Positions 46,593 to 59,637 of a stretch of DNA of 64,000 nt are shown here, in pieces (position 1 is the stretch's first letter; every line of letters starts with the position of its first letter). Below the pieces are notes generated by a model. The model was not told where the DNA came from, did no database searches, and saw only the letters and a program-made list of their open reading frames with translations. Source of the DNA: Congeria kusceri (taxonomy: Eukaryota > Mollusca > Bivalvia > Myida > Dreissenidae); the NCBI GenBank assembly GCA_027627225.1, contig JAPFQT010000165.1, forward strand, positions 372,001-436,000, read 5' to 3'. Both the position numbers and the translations under genes were made by a program.

Positions 46593-49500
46593 AGTCGAAA
46601 CGGTCAACAAACAAATCGGTTACACAACAAAGTGGTCCTAAGTCAAAACGGTCAAACAGAAATCGGCATAAAAATAAACCAGGCATAACTGAAAGCGATC
46701 AAAAAACAAAATGGTCGAAAATCAATACGGTCAAAACGCAAATAGTTCGTAAATCTAATCGGACACAAGGCAAATCGGTCAAAAGCCATAACGGTCATTG
46801 AAGAAAATGTTTCTAAGAAAATACTGTCAAGAAAAAAATCGTTTAAAAGGAAAAGTGGTCTAAAGACAAATCGGTCACAAGTCAAAACGGTCACAAACTA
46901 AATTTGGTACAAGTGAAAACGGTCACAAACTAAATTGGGCACATGTCAAAGCGGACTAAAAATAAATACGATAAAAGTAATTTCGGTCACAAAGTAAAGC
47001 GGTCGGAAGTCGAAACGGTCGAAAATAAACCGGTCACAACTGGAAACGTTTACAAAAATAAGTTGTTCGCAAGTAAAAACGGTCAATAAACCAATCGTTC
47101 AAAAATCTAATCGGATACAATGCAAATCGGTCACAATACATAACGGTCATAAAAGGAAATGGCCCTTAGCAAAAACGGTCTAAAATGAATCGCTTAAAAG
47201 TAATATTGCTTCCATGACAAAGCAGACGCAAGTGAAAACGGTCACAAACTAAATTGGGTGCAAGTGAAAATGGTACAAACTGAACTGTGTACAAGTCTTA
47301 ACGGTCCCAAAGCCAAACGGTCACAAGTAAAACAGTAAGTAAAACTACCGGTAACAAGCCATAACGGTCATATAACAAGTCAAAACGGTCACCAAACGCA
47401 TCAAATCGGACGCAATGCAAGTCGGTCACAAGATATAACGGCCATCAAGCAAAAATGGTCCTAAATCAAAACGCACTAACAACAAATCAGTCATAGGTCA
47501 AAACGGTCAAAAAACAAACCTTTCACAACTGAAAACGGTCTTAAATCAAGTTAAAAAACAAACCTGTCACAAATGAAAACAGTCATAAATCAAGTTGGTC
47601 AAAAGTCAAAACGGTTTAAAGACAAATCGGTTGCAAATCATATCGGACACAATGGTCAAAAGCATTAACGTCCGTAAAAGAAAACGATCCTAAGAAAAAA
47701 CGGTCAACAATCAAATCGTTTAAATGTTAAAGTGGTCCGAAGACAAATCGGTCACAAGTGAAAACGGTCACAAACTAAATTGGGTCAAAGCGCTCACACA
47801 CAAAAATGGATAGACGTAATAACGGTCACAAAGTAAATCGGTTGTAAACAAGTTGGTCGTAAGTCAAAACGGTCAACAACAAAATCAAGTTTGATGCATC
47901 GCAAATCGGTCACAAGACATAACGGTCTGTTAACAAAATTGTGATAAGTGAAAACGGTAGGAAAAACAAATCGATCAAAAGTCAAAAAGGTCAACAAACA
48001 AATCGGTTGCAAATCAAATCGGTCACACGGTCACAAGACATAACGGCCACAAAAAAATGGTCCTAAGTCACAACGGTCAAAAAATCAAACCGATCACAAA
48101 CGGTCATAAAACATGTTGGTCAACAGTTAAAACGGTCAAAAAACATAACGGTCACAACTGAAAACGAAAAGGTCGAATACTAAATTTGTCGCAATCCAAA
48201 ACGGTCACAGATTAAACTGGGTACACGTCATAACGGTCACAAAGCCAATGGGTCCAAAGTCAAACAATAAGTAAACATACCGGTAAGAAGCCATAACGGT
48301 CATAAAACAAGTTGGTCCTCAGTCAAAACGGTCACACACAAAATTGGTCACAACTCAAAACGGTCACTAAACAAATCGGTCGCAAAGCAAATCGGACACA
48401 ATGCAAATCGGTCACAAGCCATAACGGTCATAAAGGAAAATGGCTCCATGCAAAAACGGTCTATCGGTTACAAGTAAAAACGGTCACAAAATAAATAGGA
48501 TACAAGTGAAAACGGCCACAAACAAAATTGGGTTCAAGTCAAAACGGTCACAAAACAAGTCTGTTACAGGTCAAAATAGTAAAAACCAAACCGGTCACAA
48601 CCCAAGACGGTCACAAAAATGTTGGTCAAAACGATCATTAAACAAATTAATTGCAAGTCGTTATGGTCACACAGAAAATCGGTGGCATGTCAAAAAGGTC
48701 AGAAAACAAACCGATCACATCTGTGGTATCAAAGCGAATCGGTCAAATGTAAAAACGGTCAGAAAACAATCCTTTCAAAACTCTAAACTGCCACTAAACA
48801 AAGCGCTGGTAAATCAAATCGGACACAATGCAAATCGGACGCAAGACATAACGGTCAGGTAAAAAAAATTGTCCTAAGTCAAAACCATTAGAAAACAAAT
48901 CGGTCACAAGTCAAAACGGTCAAAAAACAAGTCGGTCACAAATGAAAACGGTCATAAAACAAGTTGGTCAGAAGTCAAAACGGTCAAAAACATAAGTTTA
49001 TAAGCATAGGTGGTCCCAAGACAAATCGTTCACAAGTCGAAACGGTCAAAATATACAGTGATCAGGAAACAAAATTGCCCTACGTCAAAATGGTCTGAAA
49101 AAAAAAAATCGGTCACAAGTCAAAACGGTCAAAGAACAAGCCGGTCACAACTGAAAAGGGAACTGTCGCATAATAAATTGGGTACAAGTCATAACGGTCA
49201 CAAAGCCAATCGGTGAGAAGTCAGAAAGGTCAGAAAACAAACCGATTATATCTCCGGTAAGGAAGCGTATCAGTCAGAAGTCCAAAAGGTCAGAAAACAA
49301 TCCGGTTGGAACTCTAAACGGTCACATAACAAATCGCGAGCTAAACAAATCTGATTCAAAGCAAATCGGACACAATACATAACGGTCAGGAAACAAATTC
49401 GTTATAAGTCACAATGGTCAATGTCAAAACCGTCACTAAACAAAGCGCTGGTAAATCAAATCGGACACAATGCAAATCGGCCGCAAGACATAATGGTCAG

Positions 49501-51137
49501 GTAAAAAAAATTGTGTTAAGTCAAAACCATTAGAAAACAAATCGGTCACAAGTCAAAACGGTCAAAAAACAAGTCGGTCACAATTGAAAACGGTCATAAA
49601 ACAAGTTGGTCAGAAGTGAAAACGTCGAAAAACATAAGTTTATAAGCATAAGTGGTCCCAAGACAAATCGTTCACAAGTCAAAACGGTCAAAATACGTAA
49701 CGATCAGGAAACAAAATTGTCCTATGTGAAAATGGTCAGAAAAAAATTGGTTCACAAGTCAAAACGGTCAAAGAACAAGCCGATCACAACTGAAAACGAA
49801 ACTATCGCATAATACATTGGGTACAAGTCATAACGGTCACAAAGCCAATCAGTGAGAAGTCATAAAGGTCAGAAAACAGACCGAGTATATCTCCGGTAAG
49901 AAAGCGAATCGGTCACAAGTCCAAACGGTCAGAAAACAATCCGGTCGGAACTCTAAACGGTCACATAACAAATCGCGTGCTAATCAAATCGGATTCAATG
50001 CAAATCGGATACAATACATAACGGTCAGCAATAAAATTCGTTCTAAGTCACAACGGTCAAAAACAAAACCGGTCACAACTGAAAATGGTGATAAAAGATG
50101 TTGGTCACAAGTCAAAACGGTCAAAAGCAAATAGTTTATGAGTAATAGTGGTCACAACACACACAAATCGGTCATAAGAGAAAATGGTCGCATACCTAAT
50201 TCGGTCAAAACGGTGTCTAACTAAACTGGGTACAAGTCTTTACGCCAATGGGTCACAAGTGCAAACATACCGCTAACATCCCATAACGGTCATAAAACAA
50301 GTTGGTCCTAAGTCGAAAAAGTCACGAAACAAATCGGTCACAACTCAAAATGGTAATTAAACAAATCGGTAGCATATCAAATCGGACACAATGCAAATCG
50401 GTCAATAGCAAATCGGTTACAATGCAAATCGGTCATACAACAAAGTGGTCCTAAGTCAAAACGGTGAAAAACAAATCGGTCACAAGCGAAAACGGTCAAA
50501 AAACGAAACTGTCACAACTAAAGACCATCATAAAACAAGTTGGTCGCAAGTCAAAAGGGTCAAAAAACAAATAGGTCGCAAATCAAATCGGACACAATGC
50601 ATATCTGTCACGAGCCATAACGGTAATAAAACAAAATGGTCCTAAGTCAAAACGGTCAAAACACAAATCGGTCACTAAATGAATGGGTAGCAATTCGAAT
50701 CGGACACAAGTCGTAACGGTGATAATAGATGTTCGTAAGAGAAAACTTGAAACAACAAGTCGTTTAAAACTAATAATCGTCCCAAGACAAATCGGTCACA
50801 AGTTAAAACGGTCAGAAACTAAATTGGGTACAATTCAAAACGGTCACACACTGAATTGGTTACAAGTCATTACGGTCACAAAGCCAACAGGTCACAAGTC
50901 AAACAGAAGTAAACATACCGGTAATAAGCCATAACGGTCATAAAACAAGTTGGTCCTAAGTCAAAACGGTCAAGTCACTACTCAAAACGGTCACATAACA
51001 AGTTGCTTAGAAGTGAAAACGGCCATAAAGCAAATGGGTCAAAAGTCAAAACGGTCACAAGACACATCGGTCAAAACAAGTCACAAACCAAAAGTAAATC
51101 GGTGAGAAGTTAAAACGGCCACAAAATAGTCGGTCTC
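46308..51137 (+). repeat. 16-bp minisatellite block of U8
   Basis: Tracks U6 through its length, including the added partial monomer near 48026 and the long A run near 49097. Confidence 0.95.
48789..50068 (+). repeat. 0.64-kb tandem duplication inside satellite, U8
   Basis: Copies about 48789-49430 and 49431-50068, offset 642 bp as in U6. Confidence 0.88.
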
Positions 51138-51287
51138 GCCCAACACCACTCAAACACTTCACACACTGCAAATCCACTCACAACATCGACACCAATGCCA
51201 TAACTTCACACACTAAAATCTCACACCGGTCACATTTTCCATACCCGTCACACAAAAACCCACTACTCCACAGAACACACTCCACAT
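51138..51287. repeat. C-rich, G-poor segment, U8
   Basis: Contains TTTTCCATACCCG near 51236, private to this unit. Confidence 0.75.
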
Positions 51288-51529
51288 TGATGGCTGCATT
51301 CGAGGAGTGATATGAAGCAATTCATACAAACGACACTGCAATAAATCTGACATTTGTATTTCTTGTAAAAAACGATCAAACACGATCAAATATGGCTATA
51401 CAACTGTTAAAAGTTTCCTAGTTGTTTCTTTTCAGAATTTGATCTAAGATGACTTTCCGATAAATGATACAGAGATGTTCATCCCTGTGACTTATTTTCT
51501 ACGCATGAGGTATACAATAAAATAGACAC

Positions 51530-51560
51530 ATAATTCGTACGCAATGACTGTACGAATTAT
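51530..51560. repeat. Inverted repeat, U8
   Basis: Arms and loop unchanged. Confidence 0.85.
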
Positions 51561-51815
51561 TGGAAAAAGCATTCGAATTACTTGAAATTATTTGGTCTTT
51601 GCATGAAAATCAATCCACTTCAATTTCAAAAACACTGATTGGGATTTCGCTGGAAACTTAGAATTTATTGAACATCTTTACTCTACATTCAAACAACAAT
51701 GATTTCCAAATCAGACTATTGTTTGAAACAACATTCTGTAACAAACACTACATGAAAAACTCGTAACCCAGTATCAGAAAGCGACTCTTCTGGCATGCAA
51801 ACCGTCTTAGGAAGG

Positions 51816-51854
51816 CACGTGACGGAAAGCTTTTTAGTGCTTTGCATATAAATA
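51816..51854 (+). promoter_or_regulatory. Promoter-like site, U8
   Basis: TGACGGA form; E-box and TATA-like box kept. The second direct repeat downstream is changed (AATGCTCTGTT). Confidence 0.38.
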
Positions 51855-52282
51855 CTACTAATACTAACGAGCACACGTTCAATGCTCGGTGCGATCACAC
51901 TGTCAATGCTCTGTTGCAATTGTAGCAATTTATGCAGTCACATGTTGGGGTAACAGGACAACAAACGGCATAATCTTTGTTAGTTATTTAAATCAATGTG
52001 AATGTGGCATTTGGGTATTCATGCCCCTTGTCGCTGAACTCCTGGGTTTAGTTTGTACAATCACATGTTCACGTTTTGGGAGACCGTTATGTTGCAACTT
52101 TTGTTTTTGTTTTCGGAAATACGATCGAAATAAAAAAGAAATTCGTGTTCACTGTATGATTTTCAGTTACTTGTTATGTTATACTACGCACCTATCCTAA
52201 TCAGTTAGCGAAGATTACGTAGCGACGATGTGTCGTTGATATTGAATAGCTGCAATAAAAACAAATATATATAAATCTGTCT

Positions 52283-53071
52283 ATGATCATACGATCAGAA
52301 ACCAAGTGTAAGGCGTTTTGGACGTTAACACTGATGTGCGTTTACCATGCGTTTATCTCGATACTTTCCAGTTACATCTTATGTTATATCACGTACCTTT
52401 CTTTGACAAGTTGCAAAGAGTACGTGTTCGTACATTTGAATTACGATTCATATAACAGGAGTTCTATAGTGCTATTCATTTGTTTTTCACTACAACAGGA
52501 GTACTATATTACTATTCCATTATTGTTCACAATAAATATCTGCATCGACCCTGTCAATTATTCGTTTCGCATAAACATGTACTTTAAACGGTTCAATGGC
52601 ATGCGATATCTGCAACAAACCACTGTATCGGTAAAGATCTATTTTTCTATTGCATTATGCTTTATATATTGTGCAGTCACTGTTTATAGCGATGATGTGT
52701 CGTTGCTATTAAATAGCCGCAGTAAATACAAATATATCAAAAACTCTGCCCTCGATCATACGATAAAAACAAGCGTAAGGTGTTTATTACATGGACATTT
52801 ACTAATAACATTGCATAGTTGCGTTCGTTTCGTTATACAGTTGAACAATTCCATTTGTGGGAAGGCCAAATTCATAGTGGTCACAATTCGGACACACATC
52901 AAAACGGTCAAAAAAAGAAAATCGCAACGGTCACAATACAAATCTGACAAAAGTCACAGTCGTCCCAAAACAAATCGCTCAAACGATAACAAAACAAATC
53001 GGTCACAACTCAAAACGGTCACAACACAAATCAGTCGCAATGCAAATCGATCACAAGAAAAAAAGAAGTAA
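52283..53071 (+). other. Extended open frame (262 codons), U9
   Basis: Reads past the U1 stop position but ends at the GAAGTAATAG form in the satellite. It has Met to Thr at residue 208 within the satellite-derived tail and Ser to Tyr near residue 120. Confidence 0.3.
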
Positions 53072-56000
53072 TAGTTAAAAGTAATAGTCGCAAGACAAAA
53101 CTGTCACATGTGAAAACGGTTATAAAACAAGTTGACCTTAGGTCACAAAACAAATCGGTCTAAAGTCGAAACGGTCAACAAACAAATCGGTTACACAACA
53201 AAGTGGTCCTAAGTCAAAACGGTCAAACAGAAATCGGCATAAAAATAAACCAGGCATAACTGAAAGCGATCAAAAAACAAAATGGTCGAAAATCAATACG
53301 GTCAAAACGCAAATAGTTGGTAAATCTAATCGGACACAAGGCAAATCGGTCAAAAGCCATAACGGTCATTGAAGAAAATGTTTCTAAGAAAATACTGTCA
53401 AGAAAAAAATCGTTTAAAAGGAAAAGTGGTCTAAAGACAAATCGGTCACAAGTCAAAACGGTCACAAACTAAATTTGGTACAAGTGAAAACGGTCACAAA
53501 CTTAATTGGGCACATGTCAAAGCGGACTAAAAATAAATACGATAAAAGTAATTTCGGTCACAAAGTAAAGCGGTCGGAAGTCGAAACGGTCGAAAATAAA
53601 CCGGTCACAACTGGAAACGTTTACAAAAATAAGTTGTTCGCAAGTAAAAACGGTCAATAAACCAATCGTTCAAAAATCTAATCGGATACAATGCAAATCG
53701 GTCACAATACATATTACGGTCATAAAAGGAAATGGCCCTTAGCAAAAACGGTCTAAAATGAATCGCTTAAAAGTAATATTGCTTCCATGACAAAGCAGAC
53801 GCAAGTGAAAACGGTCACAAACTAAATTGGGTGCAAGTGAAAATGGTACAAACTGAACTGTGTACAAGTCTTAACGGTCCCAAAGCCAAACGGTCACAAG
53901 TAAAACAGTAAGTAAAACTACCGGTAACAAGCCATAACGGTCATATAACAAGTCAAAACGGTCACTAAACGCATCAAATCGGACGCAATGCAAGTCGGTC
54001 ACAAGATATAACGGCCATCAAGCAAAAATGGTCCTAAATCAAAACGCACTAACAACAAATCAGTCATAGGTCAAAACGGTCAAAAAACAAACCTTTCACA
54101 ACTGAAAACGGTCTTAAATCAAGTTAAAAAACAAACCTGTCACAAATGAAAACAGTCATAAATCAAGTTGGTCAAAAGTCAAAACGGTTTAAAGACAAAT
54201 CGGTTGCAAATCATATCGGACACAATGGTCAAAAGCATTAACGTCCGTAAAAGAAAACGATCCTAAGAAAAAACGGTCAACAATCAAATCGTTTAAATGT
54301 TAAAGTGGTCCGAAGACAAATCGGTCACAAGTGAAAACGGTCACAAACTAAATTGGGTCAAAGCGCTCACACACAAAAATGGATAGACGTAATAACGGTC
54401 ACAAAGTAAATCGGTTGTAAACAAGTTGGTCGTAAGTCAAAACGGTCAACAACAAAATCAAGTTTGATGCATCGCAAATCGGTCACAAGACATAACGGTC
54501 TGTTAACAAAATTGTGATAAGTGAAAACGGTAGGAAAAACAAATCGATCAAAAGTCAAAAAGGTCAACAAACAAATCGGTTGCAAATCAAATCGGTCACA
54601 AGACATAACGGCCACAAAAAAAATGGTCCTAAGTCACAACGGTCAAAAAATCAAACCGATCACAAACGGTCATAAAACATGTTGGTCAACAGTTAAAACG
54701 GTCAAAAAACATAACGGTCACAACTGAAAACGAAAAGGTCGAATACTAAATTTGTCGCAATCCAAAACGGTCACAGATTAAACTGGGTACACGTCATAAC
54801 GGTCACAAAGCCAATGGGTCCAAAGTCAAACAATAAATAAACATACCGGTAAGAAGCCATAACGGTCATAAAACAATTGGTCCTCAGTCAAAACGGTCAC
54901 ACACAAAATTGGTCACAACTCAAAACGGTCACTAAACAAATTTGTCGCAAAGCAAATCGGACACAATGCAAATCGGTCACAAGCCATAACGGTCATAAAG
55001 GAAAATGGCTCCATGCAAAAACGGTCTATCGGTTACAAGTAAAAACGGTCACAAAATAAATAGGATACAAGTGAAAACGGCCACAAACAAAATTGGGTAC
55101 AAGTCAAAACGGCCACAAAACAAGTCTGTTACAGGTCAAAATAGTAAAAACCAAACCGGTCACAACCCAAGACGGTCACAAAAATGTTGGTCAAAACTAT
55201 CATTAAACAAATTAATTGCAAGTCGTTATGGTCACACAGAAAATCGGTGGCATGTCAAAAAGGTCAGAAAACAAACCGATCACATCTGTAGTATCAAAGC
55301 GAATCGGTCAAATGTAAAAACGGTCAGAAAACAATCCTTTCAAAACTCTTAACTGCCACTAAACAAAGCGCTGGTAAATCAAATCGGACACAATGCAAAT
55401 CGGACGCAAGACATAACCGTCAGGTAAAAGAATTGTCCTATGTCAAAACCATTAGAAAACAAATCGGTCACAAGTCAAAACGGTCAAAAAACAAGTCGGT
55501 CACAAATGAAAACGGTCATAAAACAAGTTGGTCAGAAGTCAAAACGGTCAAAAACATAACTTTATAAGCATAGGTGGTCCCAAGACAAATCGTTCACAAG
55601 TTAAAACGCTCAAAATATACAGTGATCAGGAAACAAAATTGCCCTACGTGAAAATGGTCTGAAAAAAAATCGGTCACAAGTCAAAACGGTCAAAGAACAA
55701 GCCGGTCACAACTGAAGAGGAAACTGTCGCATAATAAATTGGGTACAAGTCATAACGGTCACAAAGCCAATCGGTGAGAAGTCAGAAAGGTCAGAAAACA
55801 AACCGATTATATCTCCGGTAAGAAAGCGTATCGGTCAGAAGTCCAAAAGGTCAGAAAACAATCCGGTTGGAACTCTAAACGGTCACATAACAAATCGCGA
55901 GCTAAACAAATCGGATTCAAAGCAAATCGGACACAATACATAACGGTCAGGAAACAAATTCGTTATAAGTCACAACGGTCAAAGTCAAAACCGTCACTAA

Positions 56001-57697
56001 ACAAAGCGCTGGTAAATCAAATCGGACACAATGCAAATCGGCCGCAAGACATAACGGTCAGGTAAAAAAATTGTCCTAAGTCAAAACCATTAGAAAACAA
56101 ATCGGTCACAAGTCAAAACGGTCAAAATACAAGTCGGTCACAAATGAAAACGGTCATAAAACAAGTTGGTCAGAAGTGAAAACGTCGAAAAACATAAGTT
56201 TATAAGCATAAGTGGTCCCAAGACAAATCGTTCACAAGTCAAAACGGTCAAAATACGTAACGATCAGGAAACAAAATTGTCCTATGTGAAAATGGTCAGA
56301 AAAAAATTGGTTCACAAGTCAAAACGGTCAAAGAACAAGCCGATCACAACTGAAAACGAAACTATCGCATAATACATTGGGTACAAGTCATAACGGTCAC
56401 AAAGCCAATCAGTGAGAAGTCATAAAGGTCAGAAAACAGACCGAGTATATCTCCGGTAAGAAAGCGAATCGGTCACAAGTCCAAACGGTCAGAAAACAAT
56501 CCGGTCGGAACTCTAAACGGTCACATAACAAATCGCGTGCTAATCAAATCGGATTCAATGCAAATCGGATACAATACATAACGGTCAGCAATAAAATTCG
56601 TTCTAAGTCACAACGGTCAAAAACAAAACCGGTCACAACTGAAAATGGTGATAAAAGATGTTGGTCACAAGTCAAAACGGTCAAAAGCAAATAGTTTATG
56701 AGTAATAGTGGTCACAACACACACAAATCGGTCATAAGAGAAAATGGTCGCATACCTAATTCGGTCAAAACGGTGTCTAACTAAACTGGGTACAAGTCTT
56801 TACGCCAATGGGTCACAAGTGCAAACATACCGCTAACATCCCATAACGGTCATAAAACAAGTTGGTCCTAAGTCGAAAAAGTCACGAAACAAATCGGTCA
56901 CAACTCAAAATGGTAATTAAACAAATCGGTAGCATATCAAATCGGACACAATGCAAATCGGTCAATAGCAAATCGGTTACAATGCAAATCGGTCATACAA
57001 CAAAGTGGTCCTAAGTCAAAACGGTGAAAAACAAATCGGTCACAAGCGAAAACGGTCAAAAAACGAAACTGTCACAACTAAAGACCATCATAAAACAAGT
57101 TGGTCGCAAGTCAAAAGGGTAAAAAAACAAATAGGTCGCAAATCAAATCGGACACAATGCATATCTGTCACGAGCCATAACGGTAATAAAACAAAATGGT
57201 CCTAAGTCAAAACGGTCAAAACACAAATCGGTCACTAAATGAATGGGTAGCAATTCGAATCGGACACAAGTCGTAACGGTGATAATAGATGTTCGTAAGA
57301 GAAAACTTGAAACAACAAGTCGTTTAAAACTAATAATCGTCCCAAGACAAATCGGTCACAAGTTAAAACGGTCAGAAACTAAATTGGGTACAATTCAAAA
57401 CGGTCACACACTGAATTGGTTACAAGTCATTACGGTCACAAAGCCAACAGGTCACAAGTCAAACAGAAGTAAACATACCGGTAAGAAGCCATAACGGTCA
57501 TAAAACAAGTTGGTCCTAAGTCAAAACGGTCAAGTCACTACTCAAAACGGTCACATAACAAGTTGCTTAGAAGTGAAAACGGCCATAAAGCAAATGGGTC
57601 AAAAGTCAAAACGGTCACAAGACACATCGGTCAAAACAAGTCACAAACCAAAAGTAAATCGGTGAGAAGTTAAAACGGCCACAAAATAGTCGGTCTC
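52877..57697 (+). repeat. 16-bp minisatellite block of U9
   Basis: Shares AACAAATTTGTCGC (near 54935) with U5, U7 and U10, where U1-U4, U6 and U8 read AACAAATCGGTCGC. Confidence 0.95.
55354..56629 (+). repeat. 0.64-kb tandem duplication inside satellite, U9
   Basis: Copies about 55354-55991 and 55992-56629. The first copy resembles the left part of the fused U7 copy, so a U9-like unit is a good model for what U7 was before its loss. Confidence 0.88.
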
Positions 57698-57848
57698 GCC
57701 CAACACCACTCAAACACTTCACACACTGCAAATCCACTCACAACATCGACATCAATGCCATAACTTCACACACTAAAATCTCACACCGGTCACATTTTCC
57801 ACACCCGTCACACAAAAACCCACTACTCCACAGAACACACTCCACATT
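57698..57848. repeat. C-rich, G-poor segment, U9
   Basis: Contains CGACATCAATGCC near 57746 in place of CGACACCAATGCC. Confidence 0.75.
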
Positions 57849-58089
57849 GATGGCTGCATTCGAGGAGTGATATGAAGCAATTCATACAAACGACACTGCA
57901 ATAAATCTGACATTTGTATTTCTTGTAAAAAACGATCAAACACGATCAAATATGGCTATACAACTGTTAAAAGTTTCCTAGTTGTTTCTTTTCAGAATTT
58001 GATCTAAGATGACTTTCCGATAAATGATACAGAGATGTTCATCCCTGTGACTTATTTTCTACGCATGAGGTATACAATAAAATAGACAC

Positions 58090-58120
58090 ATAATTCGTAC
58101 GCAATGACTGTACGAATTAT
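58090..58120. repeat. Inverted repeat, U9
   Basis: Arms and loop unchanged. Confidence 0.85.
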
Positions 58121-58381
58121 TGGAAAAAGCATTCGAATTACTTGAAATTATTTGGTCTTTGCATGAAAATCAATCCACTTCAATTTCAAAAACACTGATT
58201 GGGATTTCGCTGGAAACTTAGAATTTATTGAACATCTTTACTCTACATTCAAACAACAATGCAATTCATTTCCAAATCAGACTATTGTTTGAAACAACAT
58301 TCTGTAACAAACACTACATGAAAAACTCGTAACCCAGTATCAGAAAGCGACTCTTCTGGCATGCAAACCGTCTTAGGAAGG

Positions 58382-58420
58382 CACGTGACGGAAAGCTTTT
58401 TAGTGCTTTGCATATAAATA
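58382..58420 (+). promoter_or_regulatory. Promoter-like site, U9
   Basis: TGACGGA form, as in U8. Confidence 0.38.
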
Positions 58421-58848
58421 CTACTAATACTAACGAGCACACGTTCAATGCTCGGTGCGATCACACTGTCAATGCTCGGTTGCAATTGTAGCAATTTATG
58501 CAGTCACATGTTGGGGTAACAGGACAACAAACGGCATAATCTTTGTTAGTTATTTAAATCAATGTGAATGTGGCATTTGCGTATTCATGCCCCTTGTCGC
58601 TGAACTCCTGGGTTTAGTTTGTACAATCACATGTTCACGTTTTGGGAGACCGTTATGTTGCAACTTTTGTTTTTGTTTTCGGAAATACGATCGAAATAAA
58701 AAAGAAATTCGTGTTCACTGTATGATTTTCAGTTACTTCTTATGTTATACTACGCACCTATCCTAATCAGTTAGCGAAGATTACGTAGCGACGATGTGTC
58801 GTTGATATTGAATAGCTGCAATAAAAACAAATATATATAAATCTGTCT

Positions 58849-59637
58849 ATGATCATACGATCAGAAACCAAGTGTAAGGCGTTTTGGACGTTAACACTGA
58901 TGTGCGTTTACCATGCGTTTATCTGGATACTTTCCAGTTACATCTTATGTTATATCACGTACCTTTCTTTGACAAGTTGCAAAGAGTACGTGTTCGTACA
59001 TTTGAATTACGATTCATATAACAGGAGTTCTATAGTGCTATTCATTTGTTTTTCACTACAACAGGAGTACTATATTACTATTCCATTATTGTTCACAATA
59101 AATATCTGCATCGACCCTGTCAATTATTCGTTTCGCATAAACATGTACTTTAAACGGTTCAATGGCATGCGATATCTGCAACAAACCACTGTATCGGTAA
59201 AGATCTCTTTTTCTATTGCATTATGCTTTATATATTGTGCAGTCACTGTTTATAGCGATGATGTGTCGTTGCTATTAAATAGCCGCAGTAAATACAAATA
59301 TATCAAAAACTCTGCCCTCGATCATACGATAAAAACAAGCGTAAGGTGTTTATTACATGGACATTTACTAATAACATTGCATAGTTGCGTTCGTTTCGTT
59401 ATACAGTTGAACAATTCCATTTGTGGGAAGGCCAAATTCATAGTGGTCACAATTCGGACACACATCAAAACGGTCAAAAAAAGAAAATCGCAACGGTCAC
59501 AATACAAATCTGACAAAAGTCACAGTCGTCCCAAAACAAATCGCTCAAACGATAACAAAACAAATCGGTCACAACTCAAAACGGTCACAACACAAATCAG
59601 TCGCAATGCAAATCGATCACAAGAAAAAAAGAATTAA
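58849..59637 (+). other. Extended open frame (262 codons), U10
   Basis: As U9 but with Ser to Trp near residue 26 (ATCTGGATAC). It ends at GAATTAATAG. Confidence 0.3.

Larger units (their letters stand above)
45714..52282 (+). repeat. Macrosatellite unit U8 (6569 bp)
   Basis: Satellite variants match U6: the ACACGGTCACAAG step near 48026, GGGTTCAAGTC near 48530 and TTGTGTTAAGTC near 49511. The core lacks the U6/U7 4-bp loss, so the 217-codon frame is intact and reads into the satellite. A 6-bp loss near 51700 is private. Confidence 0.97.
51288..52876. other. AT-rich core, U8/U9
   Basis: A 6-bp loss near 51700 (AACAATGATTTCC) and several private substitutions. Long GATATTGAATAGC form present. 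Confidence 0.9.
52283..58848 (+). repeat. Macrosatellite unit U9 (6566 bp)
   Basis: Shares AGGTAAAAGAATTG (near 55423) and CAAGTTAAAACGCTC (near 55598) with U7, but keeps both 0.64-kb copies. The core has ACTGTATCGG near 52623, as in U5 and U10. Confidence 0.97.
57849..59442. other. AT-rich core, U9/U10
   Basis: Long GATATTGAATAGC form. A private change, ATCTGGATAC near 58920, alters one codon of the long open frame. Confidence 0.9.
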